NCBI RefSeq assembly: GCF_027941915.1
Contig: NZ_CP116009.1
Location: 2,790,001-2,854,000 of the forward strand
DNA length: 64,000 nt
From: Ramlibacter tataouinensis
GTDB taxonomy: Bacteria > Pseudomonadota > Gammaproteobacteria > Burkholderiales > Burkholderiaceae_C
Reading direction: 5' to 3'
Part shown: positions 62,774 to 64,000 of the stretch, piece by piece
How the letters are laid out: each line of letters opens with the position of its first letter
How positions within the stretch are numbered: the stretch's first letter is position 1
Position numbers and translations under genes: made by a program
Notes under the pieces: model-generated
Database searches by the model: none
The model's input: only the letters and a program-made list of their open reading frames with translations
Told to the model about the DNA's origin: nothing

Positions 62774-63595
62774 TCAGGATGATGCGGCGGCCGCGATGTG
62801 GGGCGGCTCGGCCTTGGGCACGGCATCGAGCAGCGCCTGCGTGTAGGGGTGCTCGGCGGCATGGAACAACCGGGCCGGCGGGCCCTGTTCGACGATGCGG
62901 CCCTGCCACAGCACGGCCACGTCGTCGCACAGGTGATTGACCACCGCCAGGTCGTGGCTGATCAGCATGTAGGTGACGCCGAACTGCTGCTGCAGGTCCT
63001 GCATCAGGTTGAGCACCTGCGCCTGTACCGAGACGTCCAGCGCGCTGACCGGCTCGTCGGCCACGATCAGCTTCGGCCGCGTGATCAGCGCGCGGGCGAT
63101 CGCGATGCGCTGGCGCTGGCCGCCGGAGAACTCGTGCGGGTACTTGCCCAGGTCGTTGGTGCGCAGCCCCACCGAGGCCAGCGCCTCGGCGGCGCGCTCG
63201 CGCCGCTCCGCCGCGGTCGTGCCGCCCTGCGCGCTGATCGGTTCGGCCACGATGCGCTCCACCGTCTGGCGCGGGTCGAGCGAGCCGTAGGGGTCCTGGA
63301 ACACCATCTGGAAGTCGCGCCGAACCCGGCGCAGCTCGGCCGGCGCCAGCGCATGCAGGTCCTGCCCCTCCAGCAGCACCCGGCCGGAGGTCGGCCGGTC
63401 CAGCGTCATCACCAGCCGCGCCAGCGTGGACTTGCCCGAGCCGGATTCGCCGACGATGCCCAGGCTGCGGCCGGCCTGGATGGTGAAGCTCACGCCATTG
63501 AGCGCGTGCACCACGGGCGGGGGCCCGAGCAGCTTCTCGCGCGGCATCGTGTAGTGGCGAACCAGGTTCTCGACCTGCAGCAGGGGAGCGCTCAT
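62774..63595 (-). CDS. Oligopeptide/dipeptide ABC transporter ATPase (DppF/OppF-like)
   Basis: A 273-residue ATPase with Walker A GESGSGKSTLARLV, signature FSGGQRQRIAIARAL, Walker B LIVADEPVSALDVS and the H-loop LISHDLAVVNHL. The C-terminal HPYTQALLDAVP is typical of OppF/DppF. ATG at 63595 overlaps the upstream ATPase stop by four bases; 102 bases separate it from the binding-protein gene. Confidence 0.92.
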   Translation of the reverse strand: MSAPLLQVENLVRHYTMPREKLLGPPPVVHALNGVSFTIQAGRSLGIVGESGSGKSTLARLVMTLDRPTSGRVLLEGQDLHALAPAELRRVRRDFQMVFQDPYGSLDPRQTVERIVAEPISAQGGTTAAERRERAAEALASVGLRTNDLGKYPHEFSGGQRQRIAIARALITRPKLIVADEPVSALDVSVQAQVLNLMQDLQQQFGVTYMLISHDLAVVNHLCDDVAVLWQGRIVEQGPPARLFHAAEHPYTQALLDAVPKAEPPHIAAAASS

Positions 63596-64000
63596 GCCAC
63601 GGGCTCCTTGGCGAGGGCGGCGGCCTTGTCGGCCGCGACGGCATCCAGGCGGATGCAGCGGGCCTGCTGGCCCGGCCCGACTTCGCGGGGCGCCGGCACG
63701 GTGACGTGGCACTCGGGCCGGCTCCAGCCGCAGCGGCCGGCGAAGGGGCAGCCGCCCGGCAGGTCGACCAGTTCGGGCACGGTGCCCGGGATGGTGACGA
63801 GCCGCTCGCCGCGCGGCCCGCCGAGCCGGGGGCGGGCGCCGAACAGGCCCAGCGTGTAGGGGTGCGAGGGGTTGGCGAACACCTGGCCGGTGGCGCCGCT
63901 TTCGACCACCGAGCCGCCGTACATCACCAGCATGCGCGAGACGTTCTGCGCCACCACGCCGAGGTCGTGCGAGATCAGGATCATGGCCATGCCGCGTTCG
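63592..64000 (-). CDS. Oligopeptide/dipeptide ABC transporter ATPase (DppD/OppD-like), C-terminal part
   Basis: The visible C-terminal 135 or so residues begin within the H-loop (MILISHDLGVVAQNVSRMLVMYGG). They continue through the OppD/DppD C-terminal domain with HPYTLGLFGARPRLGG and the Cys-rich GCPFAGRCGWSRPECH, the usual iron-sulphur-like four-Cys motif of this subunit. The start lies beyond the right edge. It overlaps the next ATPase by four bases. Confidence 0.9.
   Translation of the reverse strand, partial: ERGMAMILISHDLGVVAQNVSRMLVMYGGSVVESGATGQVFANPSHPYTLGLFGARPRLGGPRGERLVTIPGTVPELVDLPGGCPFAGRCGWSRPECHVTVPAPREVGPGQQARCIRLDAVAADKAAALAKEPVA

Noticed and set aside
1-64000. tRNA, rRNA, prophage or insertion sequence
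   Set aside because: I found no cloverleaf, rRNA stretch, transposase, integrase or inverted terminal repeats on either strand by reading.

Overview
The window is a continuous stretch of GC-rich (roughly 70 percent G+C by eye) chromosomal housekeeping DNA. It most resembles a betaproteobacterium of the order Burkholderiales, probably Comamonadaceae (Ramlibacter/Variovorax-like). This rests on gene content and order: lnt-glyQ-glyS-gmhB-plsC, a cytochrome aa3 operon carrying DUF2244, DUF2970, a tiny assembly protein and SURF1, the LiuR/isovaleryl-CoA dehydrogenase region, a CIRCE-controlled rpoH, and a Liv-type transporter beside an acyl-CoA ligase. I see no phage, insertion sequence, CRISPR array, tRNA or rRNA. 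Coding density is high, and no gap without a gene exceeds about 265 bases.

Layout. 0-8 kb: envelope and translation genes (CorC tail, lnt, glyQS, gmhB, plsC), a YgjP-type metallopeptidase and an MBL-fold hydrolase. 8-17 kb: acyl-CoA and branched-chain catabolism (LiuR regulator bracketed by two palindromic operators, hotdog thioesterase, isovaleryl-CoA dehydrogenase, carbonic anhydrase, aceK, a small membrane protein, thiolase, SDR, second acyl-CoA dehydrogenase, HAD phosphatase). 17-21 kb: a TctDE-like two-component system, a TerC-family protein and a universal stress protein. 20.8-28.3 kb: the least familiar part, with a lipoprotein, a Mut7-C RNase-like protein, a Cys-rich four-helix copper protein, a TraX-family protein, three exported low-complexity orphans and an MsbA-like ABC exporter. 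28-35 kb: acyl-CoA ligase, LivGFHMK transporter and a MaoC hydratase. 35-38 kb: trmL, comF and a BioC-like methyltransferase.

37.7-47.4 kb is a nearly complete cytochrome aa3 oxidase locus: DUF2244, CtaC, CtaD, a small assembly protein, CtaG/Cox11, DUF2970, CtaE, SURF1, a CxxxC membrane protein, heme A synthase, heme O synthase and SCO. It is headed by an FNR/ANR box overlapping a -10 element. 47-57.6 kb holds a DISM-GGDEF protein with a degenerate active site, rpoH with CIRCE, an Mpo1-like protein, cutA, selD, ftsY, a pair of M16 proteases, rsmD and coaD. 57.7-64 kb is a leftward operon: ABC peptide-transporter ATPases, binding protein, amidase, TTC38-like TPR protein and alpha/beta hydrolase.

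The most novel-looking signals are: a 72-bp three-stem intergenic repeat in two copies whose differences all fall in predicted loops; the group of orphan exported low-complexity proteins at 24-28 kb, one with an in-frame 9-bp tandem repeat; and several -10 elements placed so close to start codons that they predict leaderless transcripts. No clearly new multi-gene defence or mobile system is visible.
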